From assembly GCA_963825635.1 (NCBI GenBank), contig CAWGTU010000003.1:62001-126000 (forward strand): a stretch of DNA of 64,000 nucleotides. Reading direction: 5' to 3'. Origin of the DNA: JAOUEA01 sp963825635 (GTDB lineage Bacteria; Actinomycetota; UBA4738; HRBIN12). Below, in pieces: positions 36,429 to 45,114 of the stretch (positions are counted from its first letter, which is position 1; each line of letters begins with the position of its first letter). The translations under genes and the position numbers were made by a program. The notes under the pieces were generated by a model that worked only from the letters and a program-made list of their open reading frames with translations, was not told the DNA's origin and made no database searches.

Positions 36429-36656
36429 TCAGGACGCCATGCGCTTCAGGCGTCGGCGTTCCCGTTCACTCATGCCCCCCCACACGCCGTAACGCTCGTC
36501 ACGACGGAGGGCGTAGTTCAGGCATTCGATCCGCACGGGACACTCGCTGCAGATCCGCTTGGCCTCCCTCGATGAGCCTCCCTTCTCGGGGAAGAAGATC
36601 TCCGGGTCATATTCGCGACACCGCGCTCGTTCTTGCCAAGGGATGTAGTGATGCAC
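36429..36656 (-). CDS. whiB: WhiB family iron-sulfur transcription regulator (WhiB2/WhmD-like)
   Basis: 75 residues, the usual Wbl length. Four Cys ligands for a 4Fe-4S cluster are arranged as Cys in RARCREYD, then CSECPVRIEC (CxxCx5C), followed by the beta-turn GVWGGMSERERRRLKRM with the basic C-terminal helix. By position next to the fbi genes and the envelope sugar genes it corresponds to the WhiB2/WhmD group, which controls septation and sporulation in model actinobacteria. GTG start at 36656 with GGGGGG eight bases upstream. A perfect dyad lies just before it. Confidence 0.93.
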   Translation of the reverse strand: MHHYIPWQERARCREYDPEIFFPEKGGSSREAKRICSECPVRIECLNYALRRDERYGVWGGMSERERRRLKRMAS

Positions 36657-36672
36657 GCTCGTCTCCCCCCGA

Positions 36673-36690
36673 AATCACATCTGTGTGATT
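36673..36690. promoter_or_regulatory. Dyad operator candidate upstream of whiB
   Basis: AATCACA-TCTG-TGTGATT is a perfect inverted repeat with 7-base arms, ending 17 bases before the whiB GTG and overlapping a possible -10 (CAGAAT at 36692-36687 on the minus strand). A dimeric regulator bound here would affect whiB transcription directly. Half-sites TGTGA/TCACA resemble the Crp family half-site but with the order reversed and a 4-base spacer. Confidence 0.5.
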
Positions 36691-36819
36691 CTGAGGGAAG
36701 AACCGCCCCGGTGACAAGCCCTGCATCGAGGAAGTTCCCTGCCTCAATCCCTCGTCCGTCATCCCCATCGTGTCGAACCTGGAGCCAAGTCGCAAGTCGA
36801 TCGGACGTGTGGTGTGCTG

Positions 36820-36857
36820 GTCAGGCTCCCTGACGACAGGTAGTCAGGATGCCTGAC
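36820..36857. repeat. Tandem stem-loops at the 3' end of fbiC
   Basis: GTCAGG-CTC-CCTGAC (36820-36834) and GTCAGG-ATG-CCTGAC (36843-36857) have identical 6-base arms and 3-base loops, 23 bp apart. The second contains the fbiC stop codon. Read on the minus strand they follow the end of fbiC and could act as a terminator; as DNA they could be two sites for a dimeric regulator two helical turns apart. Confidence 0.6.
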
Positions 36858-39339
36858 GGGCCTTCCGCTCGACGTCGTCATAGGTCGTGGTGCGGACCAC
36901 CGGGGTGCGTCCGATCGTTCTGATCGCATCGTCGAACTGGTCGGGCGTCATCTCGATCCCCCACTCCGCGCCGGCCATACGGCTGATCGTCTCTTCCATC
37001 AGCGTGCCGCCGAAGTCGTTGGCACCCGCCTGCAGGATCGACCGGCAGGCGTCGACGCCCAGCTTCACCCAGGAGACCTGGATGTTCGGTATCAGTCCGT
37101 CGAGCAGGATGCGCGCGACCGCGTGCATCCGCAGGTTCTCCTCGAACGTGGCACCCGGACGCGCCTTGCCGGACAGGTAGATCGGCGCGTGCTGGTGCAC
37201 GAACGGCAACGGCACGAACTCCGTGAACCCGCCGGTGTCGGCCTGGATGCGACCGATGCGCCGGATGTGCGCCACCCAGTGCGGCGGCGCGTCGACGTGT
37301 CCGAACATGATCGTGCTCGAGCTACGGATGCCGAGACCATGTGCGGTACGGATGATCTGCTCCCATGTCGCGGCGGGGAGCTTGCCCTTCGTCAGCACCC
37401 ATCGCACCTCGTCGTCGAGGATCTCTGCGGCCGTGCCCGGGATCGTGTCGAGCCCGTGTGCCTTCGCCTCCGCGAGGAATTCCGCGAACGAGACGTCGAG
37501 CTTCGTCGCTCCGTTGAGGATCTCCATCGGGCTGAACGCGTGCACGTGCATCGCGGGGGTCCGGCGCTTCACGGCGTCGACGACGTCGAAGTAGAAGGAA
37601 CCAGGAAGGTCGGGATGGATGCCACCCTGCATGCACACCTCGGTGGCGCCCCGCTCCCACGCCTCCTGGGCGCGGTCGGCGACCTCCGTCAGGGTGAGCG
37701 TGTACGACTCCTCGTCGACCTCGCGCTGGGCGAACGCGCAGAAGCGGCACCCCACGTAGCAGACGTTCGTGAAGTTGATGTTCCGGTTGATCACGTACGT
37801 GACGTCGTCACCGACCGCCTCGGCTCGGAGGTCGTCGGCGACCCGGCAGAGCGCATCGAGCGCATCGTCCTCGGCGCGGAACAACGCGAGCGCCTCCTCG
37901 TCGGAGATCGCGCGATGGGCCGACGCCTTCCTCAGGGCAGATCGGATCTCGCCCTCGAGTCGGGCCGGCTCGACGCGACCGCGTTCCCATTCCGTCGTGG
38001 CCGGGGGCAGATCGATCTCGCCGTACACGGCGTCGGCGTCCTCGCGCAGGCCGGCGCCGGCACCCTTGGCGAACGTGAGGGCGATCGTGCGCGGCTTCCA
38101 GCGCACGTCGGGGTCCTGCCACGGGATCGGCAGGGGACGTTGCCCCTCGACCGCGCGTCCGTCGTGACCGAGCAGCGCGGCGACCGGAGCGCGCATCTTC
38201 CCCGCGAGGAAGGGGTCCGGCTTCGCGGCGAACTCCGGATACACCGTGAGGCGCTCACGGAGCCTCTTGCCACGCGCGGACGTCGTTGCCTGCAACGCAT
38301 CGATCGACGGCCACGGCTTCTCGGGATTCACATGGTCGGGGGTGATCGGCGAGACGCCGCCCCAGTCGTCGATGCCGGCGTCGAGCAGCCGCAGCCGCTG
38401 CGCGGGATCGGAGAGGTTGGGCGGAGCCTGCACGTGCATGCGCGGCCCCAGCACGATGCGGGCGGTCGCGACGGCCGCGAGGAACTCCTCGTCACCGGGC
38501 TCGGGCGCCGCGTGCATCGCCGTGCCCGGCTTCGCACGGAAGTTCTGCACGATCACCTCTTGCACGTTTCGGTAGCGCCGGTGCAGATCGCGGATCTCGA
38601 ACAGCGCCTCGGCTCGCTCGCGCTCGGTCTCACCGATGCCGACGAGGATCCCGGTGGTGAACGGAACCGCCAGCCGGCCCGCGTCCTCGATCGTGCGCAG
38701 GCGCACGGCCGGCACCTTGTCGGGGGAACCGTGGTGCGGGCCGCCCTTGGCCGAGAGGCGGGTGCTCGCGGTCTCGAGCATGATGCCCATCGAGGCGCTC
38801 ACGTGTTTCAGCCGAGCGATCTCCTCATAGCTCATGACGCCCGGATTGAGGTGGGGCAACAGGCCCGTCTCCTCGATCACCCGGATCGCCACCGCGCGGA
38901 CGTAGTCGAGCGTCGAGTCGAAGCCACGCTCATCGAGCCACGCGCGGGCGATCTCGTATCGGTCCTCGGGCCGGTCGCCGAGGGTGAAGAGCGCCTCCTT
39001 GCAGCCGGCCTCGGCACCGGCGCGCGCGATCGAGACGACTTCGTCCGGCGTGAGGAAGGGCGCCTCGAGCTTCGCGGGCGGCTTCGCGAACACGCAGTAG
39101 TGACAGTGGTCGCGACACAGCATCGTGATGGGGATGAACACCTTGCGGGAGTAGGTGACGATGTCGCCGTGCCCGAGGTCGCGCAGTCGGGCGGCGACCG
39201 CGAGGAGCCGATCGAGCCCTTCACCCCTGGCACCAGCCAGAGCGGCGGCCTCATCGAGGCTGAGCGCAACGCCCCGCTCCGCTCGGACGAGGGCCCGGCG
39301 CAGCTCGTGGCCGCTCGGCCGGGCAGGTGCCTGGGGCAT
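36844..39339 (-). CDS. fbiC: FO synthase FbiC (CofG-CofH fusion)
   Basis: 831-residue bifunctional radical SAM protein making FO (7,8-didemethyl-8-hydroxy-5-deazariboflavin), the chromophore of coenzyme F420, from tyrosine and a ribityl pyrimidine. The N-terminal CofG half has the cluster motif CRDHCHYCVF (CxxxCxxC) near residue 75, and the C-terminal CofH half has CYVGCRFCAF near residue 525. Fusion in this order is the actinobacterial form. The ATG at 39339 gives MPQAPARPSGHELRRAL; a longer frame to 39480 would run into fbiA. TAGGCT lies 7 bases upstream, so it is leaderless. It is divergent from fbiA. Confidence 0.97.
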   Translation of the reverse strand: MPQAPARPSGHELRRALVRAERGVALSLDEAAALAGARGEGLDRLLAVAARLRDLGHGDIVTYSRKVFIPITMLCRDHCHYCVFAKPPAKLEAPFLTPDEVVSIARAGAEAGCKEALFTLGDRPEDRYEIARAWLDERGFDSTLDYVRAVAIRVIEETGLLPHLNPGVMSYEEIARLKHVSASMGIMLETASTRLSAKGGPHHGSPDKVPAVRLRTIEDAGRLAVPFTTGILVGIGETERERAEALFEIRDLHRRYRNVQEVIVQNFRAKPGTAMHAAPEPGDEEFLAAVATARIVLGPRMHVQAPPNLSDPAQRLRLLDAGIDDWGGVSPITPDHVNPEKPWPSIDALQATTSARGKRLRERLTVYPEFAAKPDPFLAGKMRAPVAALLGHDGRAVEGQRPLPIPWQDPDVRWKPRTIALTFAKGAGAGLREDADAVYGEIDLPPATTEWERGRVEPARLEGEIRSALRKASAHRAISDEEALALFRAEDDALDALCRVADDLRAEAVGDDVTYVINRNINFTNVCYVGCRFCAFAQREVDEESYTLTLTEVADRAQEAWERGATEVCMQGGIHPDLPGSFYFDVVDAVKRRTPAMHVHAFSPMEILNGATKLDVSFAEFLAEAKAHGLDTIPGTAAEILDDEVRWVLTKGKLPAATWEQIIRTAHGLGIRSSSTIMFGHVDAPPHWVAHIRRIGRIQADTGGFTEFVPLPFVHQHAPIYLSGKARPGATFEENLRMHAVARILLDGLIPNIQVSWVKLGVDACRSILQAGANDFGGTLMEETISRMAGAEWGIEMTPDQFDDAIRTIGRTPVVRTTTYDDVERKARQAS

Positions 39340-39346
39340 GTCGGCG

Positions 39347-39352
39347 AGCCTA
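39347..39352 (-). promoter_or_regulatory. -10 element of fbiC (leaderless)
   Basis: TAGGCT on the minus strand, seven bases before the fbiC ATG. It is back-to-back with the fbiA -10, one base apart, inside a 28-bp intergenic gap. Confidence 0.5.
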
Positions 39353-39353
39353 C

Positions 39354-39359
39354 TACGCT
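39354..39359 (+). promoter_or_regulatory. -10 element of fbiA (leaderless)
   Basis: TACGCT, eight bases before the fbiA ATG at 39368. The matching -35 would have to lie inside the first codons of fbiC. Confidence 0.5.
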
Positions 39360-39367
39360 GTTCCTCG

Positions 39368-40315
39368 ATGAAGGTCGTGGCGCTCGCCGGGGGCATCGGC
39401 GCGGGGAAGTTCCTGCGCGGCATGACTCGTGTCCTGCCCGCCGACGATCTCACCGTCATCCTGAACGTGGCCGACGACATCGTCGTGCATGGGCTGCATG
39501 TGAGCCCCGATCCCGACTCCGTGACCTACTGGCTCGGCGACGCCTTCGACCGCGAGCGCGGGTGGGGCCGCCGCGACGAATCGTTCCGGGCGACCGAGGA
39601 GCTGCGAGCGTTCGGCGCCGCCGACGCCTGGTTCAACCTCGGCGACCTCGACCTCGCGACGCACGTGCTCCGAACCTCGATGCTGCACCGGGGGGCGACG
39701 ATGTCAGCGGTCGTCGCGCGCGTGGCGGAGCGCTTCGGCATCGGCGCCCGGCTGCTGCCCGTCACCGACGATCGCGTCGAGACGCGGATCGACGCTGTCG
39801 ACGTGCAGACCGGCGAGCGACTGGACCTGCACTTCCAGGAGTACTGGGTGCAGCGGCGAGCCGCCGATCCGGTCAAGGCCGTGCGGTTCGTCGGCGTCGA
39901 GGCCTCGAGTCCGGCACCGGGCGTGATCGAGGCGATCGAGACGGCCGACCTGGTGGTGCTGCCGCCGTCGAACCCCGTCGTCTCGCTCGGGCCGATCCTC
40001 GCGGTGCCCGGCGTGCGGGATGCGGTCCGGTCTCGCCGCGAGGCCGTCGTGGGCGTGAGCGGCATCGTCGGCGGCGCGCCCCTCGCCGGCATGGCCGACA
40101 AGCTGATGCCGGCCGTCGGTCTGGAGGTCACCGCCGCGGGCGCTGCGAACGCCTACGAAGGACTGCTCGGCGCCTGGTTCATCGACGTGCGAGACCGCGG
40201 GCTGGCCGATCGCATCGAGGCCACCGGGGTGCGCGTGGTGGTCACCGACACCGTGATGCGCGACGACGACGCCGCGCAGCGCCTGGCGTCGGCGGTGCTG
40301 GATGCCTCACCGTGA
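39368..40315 (+). CDS. fbiA: 2-phospho-L-lactate (or phosphoenolpyruvyl) transferase FbiA
   Basis: 315-residue CofD-family enzyme that joins FO to the activated phospholactate/phosphoenolpyruvate unit made by FbiD, giving F420-0 or its dehydro form. Signatures are MKVVALAGGIGAGKFLRGM, LNVADDIVVHGLHVSPDPDSVTYWL, WFNLGDLDLATHVLRT, LPPSNPVVSLGPILAVPGV and GIVGGAPLAGMADKLMPAVG. The start is the ATG at 39368; the open frame begins earlier at 39155 inside fbiC. It overlaps fbiB by 4 bases (GTGA). Confidence 0.97.
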   Translation: MKVVALAGGIGAGKFLRGMTRVLPADDLTVILNVADDIVVHGLHVSPDPDSVTYWLGDAFDRERGWGRRDESFRATEELRAFGAADAWFNLGDLDLATHVLRTSMLHRGATMSAVVARVAERFGIGARLLPVTDDRVETRIDAVDVQTGERLDLHFQEYWVQRRAADPVKAVRFVGVEASSPAPGVIEAIETADLVVLPPSNPVVSLGPILAVPGVRDAVRSRREAVVGVSGIVGGAPLAGMADKLMPAVGLEVTAAGAANAYEGLLGAWFIDVRDRGLADRIEATGVRVVVTDTVMRDDDAAQRLASAVLDASP

Positions 40316-41568
40316 GGTCCCCGCCGCGCCCACCGGTGACGGTGCTGCCGGTCGAGGGCATGCCCGAGGTGCGACCGGGCGACGACCTTGCGGCTGTGCT
40401 CGACGCTCCTCTCCGGGCGGCCGGCGTCCTCGAGGGCGACGTCGTCGTCGTCACGTCCAAGGTCGTGTCGAAGGCCGAAGGACGCATCGTGCACGGTGCC
40501 GATCGGACCGACGCGATCTCCGCAGAGACGGCGCGCGTCGTCGCGCGCCGCGGCGACCTCGTCATCGCCGAGACGGCACACGGCTTCGTCTGCGCGAACG
40601 CTGGCGTCGACGCCTCGAACGTCGACGCGGGCTCCCTCGCCTTGCTGCCCGAGGACCCCGACGCCAGCGCGGCGAGGCTGCGCGAGAGGCTGTCCGCCTT
40701 GCTCGACGTACGCGACCTCGCCGTCGTCGTCACCGATACCTTCGGCCGGGCGTGGCGGACCGGCGTAGTGAACGTGGCGATCGGGTGCGCCGGCCTGCCG
40801 GCGGTCGTGGACCTGCGGGGACGCGCCGACGATCGAGGACGGGAGCTCGAGGCCACCGAGGTGGCTCTCGCGGACGAGGTCGCTGCGGCGAGCGGGCTCG
40901 TGATCGCGAAGGATGCGCGGATCCCCGCGGCGATCGTTCGGGGCGTCGATCGTCTCGGGAGCGACGAGGGGTCGGCGCTCGACCTCGTGCGCCCGGCCGA
41001 CGAAGATCTGTTCCGTGCATCGCCGCTGCAGGCGCTGCACGACCGTCGCTCCCGCCGCACGTTCGGTCCCGGAGCGGTGACGCGACCCGCGCTGGAGGAG
41101 GCGATCGCCGCCGCGTCCACGGCCTGGGCCCCCCACCAGACGAAGCCGTGGCGCTTCAGCGTGCTCATCTCCGATGCCGCGAGGCGCAGCTACGTCGCGG
41201 CGGTCGAGCAGCGCCGTGGGACGAGCGACGAGGCCCTCGCCTCGGCCCCGGTGCTGATCGTGCCGTGGGTCTCGCTCGAGAGCAGCAACTCGTCCCCCGA
41301 TGCAGGCAGCGCACGGGAGGAGCGGGAGATGCTCGTCCTGTCGGGTGGCGCCGCGGTTCAGAACCTGCTGCTCGCACTCTCGGCCCAGGGCCTGGCGAGC
41401 AGCTTCATCGGCTCCACGATGTTCGACGTCGAGGAGACTCGTGGTGCCCTCGGGGTCGGCGACGGGTGGTTGCCGCTCGGCACCGTCGCGTGCGGACCGA
41501 TGCGGGACCGTCCCGCCGCCGATCCTCGACCTCCGATCGACCCCGCCGAGGTCGCCGAGTGGCGATGA
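40312..41568 (+). CDS. fbiB: F420-0:glutamate ligase FbiB (CofE-nitroreductase fusion)
   Basis: 418 residues. The N-terminal CofE domain (about 1-235) has VVVTSKVVSKAEGR, VIAETAHGFVCANAGVDASNV, VVVTDTFGRAWRTGVVNVAIGCAGLPAV and GRELEATEVALADEVAAASGL. The C-terminal FMN-binding nitroreductase-like domain (about 245-418) has RRSRRTF, APHQTKPWRFSVL and LSAQGLASSFIGSTMF. This two-domain form is the actinobacterial FbiB, which adds glutamates to F420-0 and, in mycobacteria, reduces dehydro-F420. GTG at 40312 overlaps the fbiA stop. Confidence 0.97.
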   Translation: MRSPPRPPVTVLPVEGMPEVRPGDDLAAVLDAPLRAAGVLEGDVVVVTSKVVSKAEGRIVHGADRTDAISAETARVVARRGDLVIAETAHGFVCANAGVDASNVDAGSLALLPEDPDASAARLRERLSALLDVRDLAVVVTDTFGRAWRTGVVNVAIGCAGLPAVVDLRGRADDRGRELEATEVALADEVAAASGLVIAKDARIPAAIVRGVDRLGSDEGSALDLVRPADEDLFRASPLQALHDRRSRRTFGPGAVTRPALEEAIAAASTAWAPHQTKPWRFSVLISDAARRSYVAAVEQRRGTSDEALASAPVLIVPWVSLESSNSSPDAGSAREEREMLVLSGGAAVQNLLLALSAQGLASSFIGSTMFDVEETRGALGVGDGWLPLGTVACGPMRDRPAADPRPPIDPAEVAEWR

Positions 41569-41663
41569 CGTCGCCGAGTCGCTTCCGCTCGCATCCCCGA
41601 TCGTTGGGTACCCTCTAGCCTCCGAGGCGCACCCCGGCAGCCTCGAAGGGAGATCCACCGGAC

Positions 41664-42461
41664 GTGTCGAACCAACCCAACGACGCTCGCAGGCCCACGA
41701 AGGCCGAACGCAAGGAACAGGCCCGACTCGAGCGTGAGGCGATCCAGCGTCAGATGGCCGCGAGGAAGCGCAACAGGACCATCGGGCTGTCGCTCGTTGC
41801 CCTCGCGGTGGCCGCGGTGATCGTGGCCGTCGTGGTGCTGCAGCCTTCAGGCGGGTCCGACGCCGCGCTGCCCGCGGCCGCGAGCCTGCTGGAGCAGGCC
41901 GGTGGCGAGGCCGAGACGGCGGCATGCGATGACGTCGCGACGACCGGCTTCTACGACGGATCCGACCAGGCCTCCCCCGACTACGCCGACCAGGCCCACA
42001 TCGAGGGAGACGAGCGGTTCCCCGAGATGCCGCCGCTCGACACGTACCCGAGCACACCGCCGGCCTCCGGGCCGCACGTCGGCGCCTCGACACTTCCGGC
42101 CGGCGTGTACCCTTCGCCGCCCGACCTGGGGCCGCTGCTGCACTCCCTCGAGCACGGAGGCACCGTCGTCTGGTACGACCCCGACGCCCCGCCCGATGCC
42201 GTGCAGCCCATCCTCGACTTCTACGATCAGAGCGACCCGGTCGGCCAGGACCGCGTGGTCGTGGCGCCGTACGACTACGAAGGCGCCGGCGGGCAGCTTC
42301 CCGAAGGCGTGGAGATGGCGCTCGTCGGATGGCGCCGGTTGCGCGCCTGCGCGACGCCGAGCCTGGCGGTGGCGTTCGACTTCACGAGCCAGTACTCCTA
42401 CCCGACCACCCAGGATCGGGAGTACGCCGGCGAGGCCCCCGAGCGCGGGGCGGCGATGTAG
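41664..42461 (+). CDS. DUF3105 membrane-anchored protein (first copy)
   Basis: 265 residues. The cytoplasmic N-terminus is rich in Lys, Glu and Arg (RPTKAERKEQARLEREAIQRQ, coiled-coil-like), followed by one membrane segment (IGLSLVALAVAAVIVAVVVL) and a soluble outer domain. That domain has PLDTYPSTPPASGPHVGAST and LLHSLEHGGTVVWYDP, the DUF3105 core with the conserved His residues, and two Cys that could make a disulfide or bind metal. The function is unknown. GTG at 41664 with AGGGAGATCC upstream. It is followed by a second DUF3105 gene. Confidence 0.85.
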   Translation: MSNQPNDARRPTKAERKEQARLEREAIQRQMAARKRNRTIGLSLVALAVAAVIVAVVVLQPSGGSDAALPAAASLLEQAGGEAETAACDDVATTGFYDGSDQASPDYADQAHIEGDERFPEMPPLDTYPSTPPASGPHVGASTLPAGVYPSPPDLGPLLHSLEHGGTVVWYDPDAPPDAVQPILDFYDQSDPVGQDRVVVAPYDYEGAGGQLPEGVEMALVGWRRLRACATPSLAVAFDFTSQYSYPTTQDREYAGEAPERGAAM

Positions 42462-42463
42462 CG

Positions 42464-43228
42464 ATGACGAACAAGAACAAGAAGAGGAAGCGACGCTCGT
42501 CACAGGCGACGGCGGCGGCACCCACACCCCGCCCCTCAGCCGGGAGCAACGACGCCCGCCGAGAGCGCAAGGAACAGGCTCGGGAGGCTCGCGCAGCGCA
42601 ACGCAAGCGCGCGGAACGGAGCGCCTTCGTGCGCCGAGCCGCCGTGTTCGGCGTCGCGGGGGTCGTCGGCATCGGAGCGTTCTACTGGTTGAATCGGGCG
42701 GCGAGCCCGCGCGAGCTCCCCGCGGCCGCGGTCGCCGCCGCTGAGGCTGCGGGCTGCACCGACGTGCAGCAGCCCGTGGGCGATGCCCAAGCCGGTCAGC
42801 ACGTCGCCGAGGGAACGCCGATCACGTACGCGCAGAAGCCCGCGACGTCGGGCGAGCACTACGGCGGACAGGTGCTGCCGTCGTCACCCGAGACCTACGA
42901 TCAGCCCATCGGGAGCGAGCCCGCGTCGGTGCACTTCCTCGAGCACGCGGGCGTGATGCTGTACTTCCGCGCCGATGGCGACGATGCGGTCTCGGCTGAG
43001 GTGGTCGACGCTCTCAAGGGGGTCGCGACCGACCGGTCGATGACCATCGCGGCTCCCTACGACGGGCTGCCCGAGGGCACATCGGTGGCGCTGGCCGCGT
43101 GGGATCAGTTGCAGACCTGCCCCGGCTCGATCACGGCCGACCAGGCCACGACGGTCGCCGACGGCTTCGCCGAGGCGTTCGCATGCACGTCGAACGCACC
43201 GGAGGCCAACGCCGCCGACGATTGCTGA
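42464..43228 (+). CDS. DUF3105 membrane-anchored protein (second copy)
   Basis: 254 residues. The basic N-terminus (KNKKRKRRSSQ, then RRERKEQAREARAAQRKRAER) is followed by a membrane segment (AAVFGVAGVVGIGAFYWL) and the outer DUF3105 domain with YAQKPATSGEHYGGQVLP and VHFLEHAGVMLYF, including the conserved His positions. Cys residues occur in GCTD, TCPG, ACTS and the C-terminal DDC. It is a diverged paralogue of the preceding gene and starts two bases after it. It converges on the SpoIID-like gene with 23 bp between the stops. Confidence 0.85.
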   Translation: MTNKNKKRKRRSSQATAAAPTPRPSAGSNDARRERKEQAREARAAQRKRAERSAFVRRAAVFGVAGVVGIGAFYWLNRAASPRELPAAAVAAAEAAGCTDVQQPVGDAQAGQHVAEGTPITYAQKPATSGEHYGGQVLPSSPETYDQPIGSEPASVHFLEHAGVMLYFRADGDDAVSAEVVDALKGVATDRSMTIAAPYDGLPEGTSVALAAWDQLQTCPGSITADQATTVADGFAEAFACTSNAPEANAADDC

Positions 43229-43251
43229 TTGACCTCCGGCCCGGCTCCTCG

Positions 43252-45015
43252 TCAGGCGATGCGACAGGCCTGACCGTCGGGGCAGACGATCGTGCCGTGT
43301 TCGAAGTCGGCGAGCGATCCACCGTTCCCGTCACCACGAACCCTGCTCGTCGGGAAGCCGAGCGGCCCGTCGGTCCCGTTCCGATCGAGGTACTCGCCCA
43401 GCACCCGTCCCCAGAGCGCGTGGGCCCCGGACCCCGACTTGGCGAGGATGCGGCCACCCTCGAACAGCGCTCGCGACCCCGCCCCAACGTCGACGATCTG
43501 TCCCGTCGGCATGCCGAGGCGGCTCTTGGGTCCCTTGACCGCCTTGTACTCGCGGTAGATCGCTCCCCGGAGCCACACAGTCACACCCTGCCCTCCGTTG
43601 CGGAAGATCGCCCCGTTCTCGAACCGCTGGCGCGACCCCCCCTCGACGCGCTCGATCCTCGAGGTGGGCAGGCCCGGGCGACACATCAGCGCGTCGTAGC
43701 GGTCGCGGATCGGGCCGGCGATGTTCTTGTCCTTGTTGATCCAGATCCGCCCGTCCCAGGCGCCGATCGCCCACCGGAGCTCCGAGCCGGTGATGGCCGC
43801 CGAGCCGTTCGAGCCCCGGACGGTCGCGGTGATGATGCGGCCGCCGTCGCCACGCCGCACACGCGGGAACCCGCGGACCGTGCCGATCGAGCCGGTGTAC
43901 GGGGCGAGCCGGTTCGTGAGCTCCCCTGCGGTGTACGACTTCTGCCAGTCGGTCCATGGATTGGCAGCGAGGTCCTCGCCCGGATCGCACTCGGCCTTGA
44001 GGTAGGGGACCGCGTACGCGTCGTTCCCGCCGTGCCACACGTCCTCGACCGCGTCGGAGTGCCCGCCGTCCGAGGCCGCGTAGAAGGCCTGGATCGCGTT
44101 CCCCCGGTGCGTCACGACCTGTCCACGGGTGTCGTTCACGGCCGCGACCCAACGGTTGCCGTCGGTGCCGCCTTCCTTGTTGAAGCCGATGTACACCTGG
44201 TCGTTCGTGCCGTCGGTGATGTCGCAGTTGCACTGCGCCCCTGGCGCCGACCGCCTGACCCTCGAGGTCGCGAACGTGCGCGCGGCGACGGCCTGGGCGC
44301 GCAGCGCCGCCACGGACCACGAGCTCGGCATCTCGCCCAGGCCGTAGAGGTACTGCTCGAGGTCGAGCGGGAGCACCAGCCGCTCCTTCCACGAGCCGCC
44401 GCTGCGGTACAGCTCGAACTCGAGTCGGCCCCGGTTGTAGGAGGCCCCGCCCTCGGGCACCGAAGCCCGCGCGCCGCGGCCGTACGTGGCGATCAGGTCG
44501 AAGGACTCTCCGCCCCAGGTCTGGCCGCCGACGAGAGAGCCGTCGTGGTTGCGCACGGCGAAGCCGCTCGCCTTCGCGCGCACCGCCCAGGTGCGCCCGT
44601 CGGGGATGCGGCCGACCTTCCGGCCGCCGGCGCTGCCGACCCAGAGCTTGACGGGTCCGCCCTTGGCGCTCACGTGGATCACCCGCTCGTCCCAGGTCAG
44701 CCCGACACGGAGCCTCGACACCGGATCTGAGATCCGGCCCACGCGCGTGCCTCGGTAGAACTGCTTCAGGATGCGTTTGTGCGACCACCCCATCCGCGCG
44801 AGCCCGTACGCGCCCCACTGCGACATGCCGATGCCGTGACCGAACCCGGAGCCGAAGAACCGGAACCCGCTGCTGCCCGCGGGCACGGGACGCGCCGGCG
44901 CCGGCGAGCCGGTGAAAGGGTCGTCGGCCACGCCGGGAACGGTCGCGCCCTCGCCGGCTGCGAGCGCCGAGGGGGCCACGCCCGCGAACAGCACGGCGAC
45001 GGTGAGCGCGCACAC
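43252..45015 (-). CDS. SpoIID/LytB-domain protein with C-terminal LGFP repeats
   Basis: 587-residue exported protein. The signal-like N-terminus is CALTVAVLFAGVAPSALAAG. The SpoIID domain spans about 45-370 and holds FFGSGFGHGIGMSQWGAYGLA, LPLDLEQYLYGLGEMPSSW and LRAQAVAARTFA; SpoIID proteins are peptidoglycan lytic transglycosylases acting on wall stripped of peptides. The last part has three or more LGFP-type repeats (GLPTSRIE, RLGMPTGQIVD, PLGFPTSRVRG), which bind the cell wall. The GTG at 45015 is the only usable start after an in-frame TGA. It is the last gene of the polysaccharide row. Confidence 0.9.
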   Translation of the reverse strand: MCALTVAVLFAGVAPSALAAGEGATVPGVADDPFTGSPAPARPVPAGSSGFRFFGSGFGHGIGMSQWGAYGLARMGWSHKRILKQFYRGTRVGRISDPVSRLRVGLTWDERVIHVSAKGGPVKLWVGSAGGRKVGRIPDGRTWAVRAKASGFAVRNHDGSLVGGQTWGGESFDLIATYGRGARASVPEGGASYNRGRLEFELYRSGGSWKERLVLPLDLEQYLYGLGEMPSSWSVAALRAQAVAARTFATSRVRRSAPGAQCNCDITDGTNDQVYIGFNKEGGTDGNRWVAAVNDTRGQVVTHRGNAIQAFYAASDGGHSDAVEDVWHGGNDAYAVPYLKAECDPGEDLAANPWTDWQKSYTAGELTNRLAPYTGSIGTVRGFPRVRRGDGGRIITATVRGSNGSAAITGSELRWAIGAWDGRIWINKDKNIAGPIRDRYDALMCRPGLPTSRIERVEGGSRQRFENGAIFRNGGQGVTVWLRGAIYREYKAVKGPKSRLGMPTGQIVDVGAGSRALFEGGRILAKSGSGAHALWGRVLGEYLDRNGTDGPLGFPTSRVRGDGNGGSLADFEHGTIVCPDGQACRIA

Positions 45016-45114
45016 GAGCGCGCCGGCGATACGGGTCGACCCCCGGGTCGAGTCTCACATCGCCTGCATCGGCGTCGGCGCCCACGCGGTTGAGACCGGC
45101 GCCCGGGCGACCCG

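Noticed and set aside
37123..40311. Long plus-strand frame running into fbiB
   Set aside because: The part before 40312 lies opposite fbiC and through fbiA in another frame; only the segment from the GTG at 40312 carries the FbiB domains.
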